Positions 32,223 to 33,956 of a DNA stretch of 33,956 nucleotides are shown here, piece after piece; the stretch's first letter is position 1; every line of letters starts with the position of its first letter. Both the position numbers and the translations under genes were made by a program. Source of the DNA: Syntrophobacteraceae bacterium (GTDB taxonomy: Bacteria > Desulfobacterota > Syntrophobacteria > Syntrophobacterales > Syntrophobacteraceae); assembly GCA_031292195.1 (NCBI GenBank), contig JARLHP010000259.1:1-33956 (forward strand), given 5' to 3'. A model generated the notes under the pieces. It was not told where the DNA came from. It ran no database searches and saw only the letters and a list, made by a program, of their open reading frames with translations.

Positions 32223-33299
32223 ATGGCACAAAGAGTAATTAATTTCAATCCGGGACCATCCGCCCTGCCTCTTGCGGTGCTGGAGCAGGCAAAAAGCGAG
32301 ATGCTCGATTTTCAAGGTACCGGAATGTCCTTATTGGAAACAAGCCACCGCTCCAAACCTTTCGAGGCCGTCCTGGACAGCGCCATCCAGAGGACCCGGC
32401 GTTTGTTGGGCCTCGATGAGAGCTACCAGGTGTTGTTCATCCAGGGAGGGGCAAGCATGCAGTTCGCCATGGTCCCGATGAACCTTGCCGAGGGTAAGCC
32501 CGTCGATTACGTGAACACGGGCACATGGGCGACCAAGGCCATAAAGGAAGCGCGTATATGCGGTAATGAGACGCGGGTGGTGGCGACCTCGGAAGATGCG
32601 CAGTTTACCTATATCCCCGAGAAGATCGATTTCAACGCCGACGCGGCCTATCTGCACATCACGTCGAACAACACCATCCGGGGCACCCAGTGGAGAAACT
32701 TTCCCGATGCGGGCGCCGTTCCTCTTGTCTGCGACATGTCCTCGGACATCTTCAGCCGCAGGTTCGATCCGCGCCCCTTCGGCCTGATTTACGCCGGAGC
32801 GCAGAAAAACGCCGGCCCGGCGGGTGTGACCATGGTCATCATCCGGGAAGATCTGTTGAAAAGAGTGCCCAAAGAGCTTCCGACCATGTTCAAATACACC
32901 ACATACTCGGATAACCGGTCGCTCTACAACACGCCGCCCTGTTTTTCCATCTACATCTGCGAACTGGTGCTCAAATGGATCGAGGAAACCGTCGGGGGCC
33001 TCGACCGGATGGAGAAGATAAACGAGGAAAAGGCCGCGCTTCTCTATAACTATATCGACAGCCAGGACTTTTACAGGGGAACCGCCAGGCCCGATTCCCG
33101 GTCCCGCATGAATGTCACCTTCCTGCTGCCCGAAGCCGAGCTGGAGAAGGAATTTCTGGCGACGGCCGTAGAGGCCGGCCTGGTGGGGCTAAAAGGGCAC
33201 CGTTCGGTAGGGGGACTCAGGGCCTCGATCTACAATGCGACCACCATAGAGTCGGTAAAGACCCTTGTCGATTTCATGAAGCAATTCGCAAAGCGGTAA
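32223..33299 (+). CDS. serC: Phosphoserine aminotransferase
   Basis: A 358-residue PLP enzyme of normal length, starting MAQRVINFNPGPSALPLAVL. The substrate/phosphate segment SLLETSHRSKPFE, the GGAS-MQFAMVPMNL phosphate-cup region and the PLP lysine in YAGAQKNAGPAG are all present, as is the C-terminal GLKGHRSVGGLRASIYNA. It converts 3-phosphohydroxypyruvate to phosphoserine for serine synthesis (and may act in pyridoxine synthesis). AGGAGAAG stands before ATG 32223. Confidence 0.95.
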   Translation: MAQRVINFNPGPSALPLAVLEQAKSEMLDFQGTGMSLLETSHRSKPFEAVLDSAIQRTRRLLGLDESYQVLFIQGGASMQFAMVPMNLAEGKPVDYVNTGTWATKAIKEARICGNETRVVATSEDAQFTYIPEKIDFNADAAYLHITSNNTIRGTQWRNFPDAGAVPLVCDMSSDIFSRRFDPRPFGLIYAGAQKNAGPAGVTMVIIREDLLKRVPKELPTMFKYTTYSDNRSLYNTPPCFSIYICELVLKWIEETVGGLDRMEKINEEKAALLYNYIDSQDFYRGTARPDSRSRMNVTFLLPEAELEKEFLATAVEAGLVGLKGHRSVGGLRASIYNATTIESVKTLVDFMKQFAKR

Positions 33300-33546
33300 T
33301 TGCCGAAATTGCGATCTTGGGGTCGAAGGCAACAGGATCGCACTGAAAGCATCGCTTTTTAAGTCCATATTCCAGCAGGTACCGGGCGTTTCGGAGAAAT
33401 CCCGCCCGCGCGAGGCAGCGCCCGGCCTTTTGGTTCCTCTCCCCCGCTCGTAACGTGGGCGGTTGTGGTGATTCTTCATGCCCGGTCGCAAGTTTTGCGC
33501 CCCTGCGATCCTGCCAAAAGGTGACAACTTTTATCCCGGAGGACAT

Positions 33547-33956
33547 ATGAAGACGAACGAACCGGACCGTCCGGGCCCGGGCAGGTTATATCTGTGCGCT
33601 CCGGTCAACGCCTTGGTCGAGGGGATCTACGAAGAGAAAATCCCGCTTTCCCAAATCAAAGAGCACGGCGATTTCGGGCTGGGCACCTTCGATGAGCTCG
33701 ACGGCGAGATGGTGATATTGGACGGGCAGATATATCAGATCACGGCGGAGGGGCGTGTCCACCAGGTGGACGAGCACGCCTTGACCCCATTTGCATGCGT
33801 TACCCATTATTGTCAATCGAGCCATGACGAACTCGACGGCGAACTCTCCCATGACGCTTTTCAGCAGTGGCTGGAAAGATTGTTGCCTTCTCCCAATATA
33901 TTTTATGCAATACGGGTGGAGGGGCGGTTTGCCACGATGCGCCTGCGCTCCGTACC
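33547..33956 (+). CDS. budA: Alpha-acetolactate decarboxylase, 5' part only
   Basis: Open from ATG 33547 to the window end (136 codons), with GGAGG just upstream. The sequence KIPLSQIKEHGDFGLGTFDE, LDGEMVILDGQIYQI and TPFACVTHY, then NIFYAIRVEGRFATMRLRSV, follows the acetolactate decarboxylase family closely. The enzyme turns acetolactate into acetoin. The zinc-binding histidines expected in the C-terminal half lie beyond the window. The 247 bases between serC and this gene hold nothing I recognise. Confidence 0.85.
   Translation, partial: MKTNEPDRPGPGRLYLCAPVNALVEGIYEEKIPLSQIKEHGDFGLGTFDELDGEMVILDGQIYQITAEGRVHQVDEHALTPFACVTHYCQSSHDELDGELSHDAFQQWLERLLPSPNIFYAIRVEGRFATMRLRSV

Overview
The window looks like a chromosomal piece of a strictly anaerobic, selenium-using bacterium, most likely a sulfate-reducing or syntrophic member of the Desulfobacterota (former Deltaproteobacteria, Syntrophobacter-like). 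This is inferred from an HdrA of about 1,000 residues with a duplicated flavin module, a bacterial Hdr-Mvh electron-bifurcating operon, UGA codons read as selenocysteine, and a compact type II secretion operon. No rRNA, tRNA, CRISPR array or integrase was recognised.

Bases 1-6800 are an accessory zone. They hold small toxin-antitoxin genes, several visibly broken (YgiT-type zinc finger end, UPF0175 plus broken DUF3368, HigBA-like pair, VapBC pair, two PIN-domain remnants), one ASCH-domain gene, and about 1.6 kb of repeat-rich non-coding DNA. That last stretch carries a 190-bp element with terminal inverted repeats and three perfect triloop hairpins, inserted into one copy of a 145-bp duplication.

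Bases 6805-14294 are the centrepiece: an operon for an Hdr/Mvh complex (HdrC/HdrD-like fusion, HdrA, MvhD, MvhG, MvhA). Four of the five genes contain one in-frame UGA exactly where the family has a functional cysteine: an E-U-G-H site in the HdrD-like protein, CAMU in HdrA, the CHxGxCHY motif of MvhD, and the DPxxxC nickel ligand of MvhA. Each UGA is followed by a hairpin whose apical loop starts exactly 22 nt downstream, which fits bacterial SECIS elements. Simple ORF calling splits or truncates all four genes. The HdrC/D fusion also carries an N-terminal helix-turn-helix domain and a strong internal Shine-Dalgarno that could yield a form without it. Together the genes would couple H2 oxidation to ferredoxin and disulfide reduction, or the reverse. 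A small CPxCG protein, a CBS-ACT sensor protein and a DUF504 protein follow on the same strand.

Bases 15861-19423 hold a four-helix-bundle-suffix gene with an in-frame 9-mer repeat, a matching 9-mer array, and a leftward mrp-tkt pair with a good sigma-70 promoter. Bases 19854-30060 are a type II secretion operon (gspE, F, H, I, J, K, L, M, D) with no gspG or gspC in view. A second four-helix-bundle gene (30075-30440) is bracketed by a perfect 17-bp inverted repeat that contains its own start codon and invades the 3' end of pepA. The window ends with serC and the start of an acetolactate decarboxylase gene.

A recurring theme is short degenerate tandem repeats of 7, 8, 9 and 11 nt, each family different in sequence, placed between genes or at gene ends and in two cases tied to four-helix-bundle genes.
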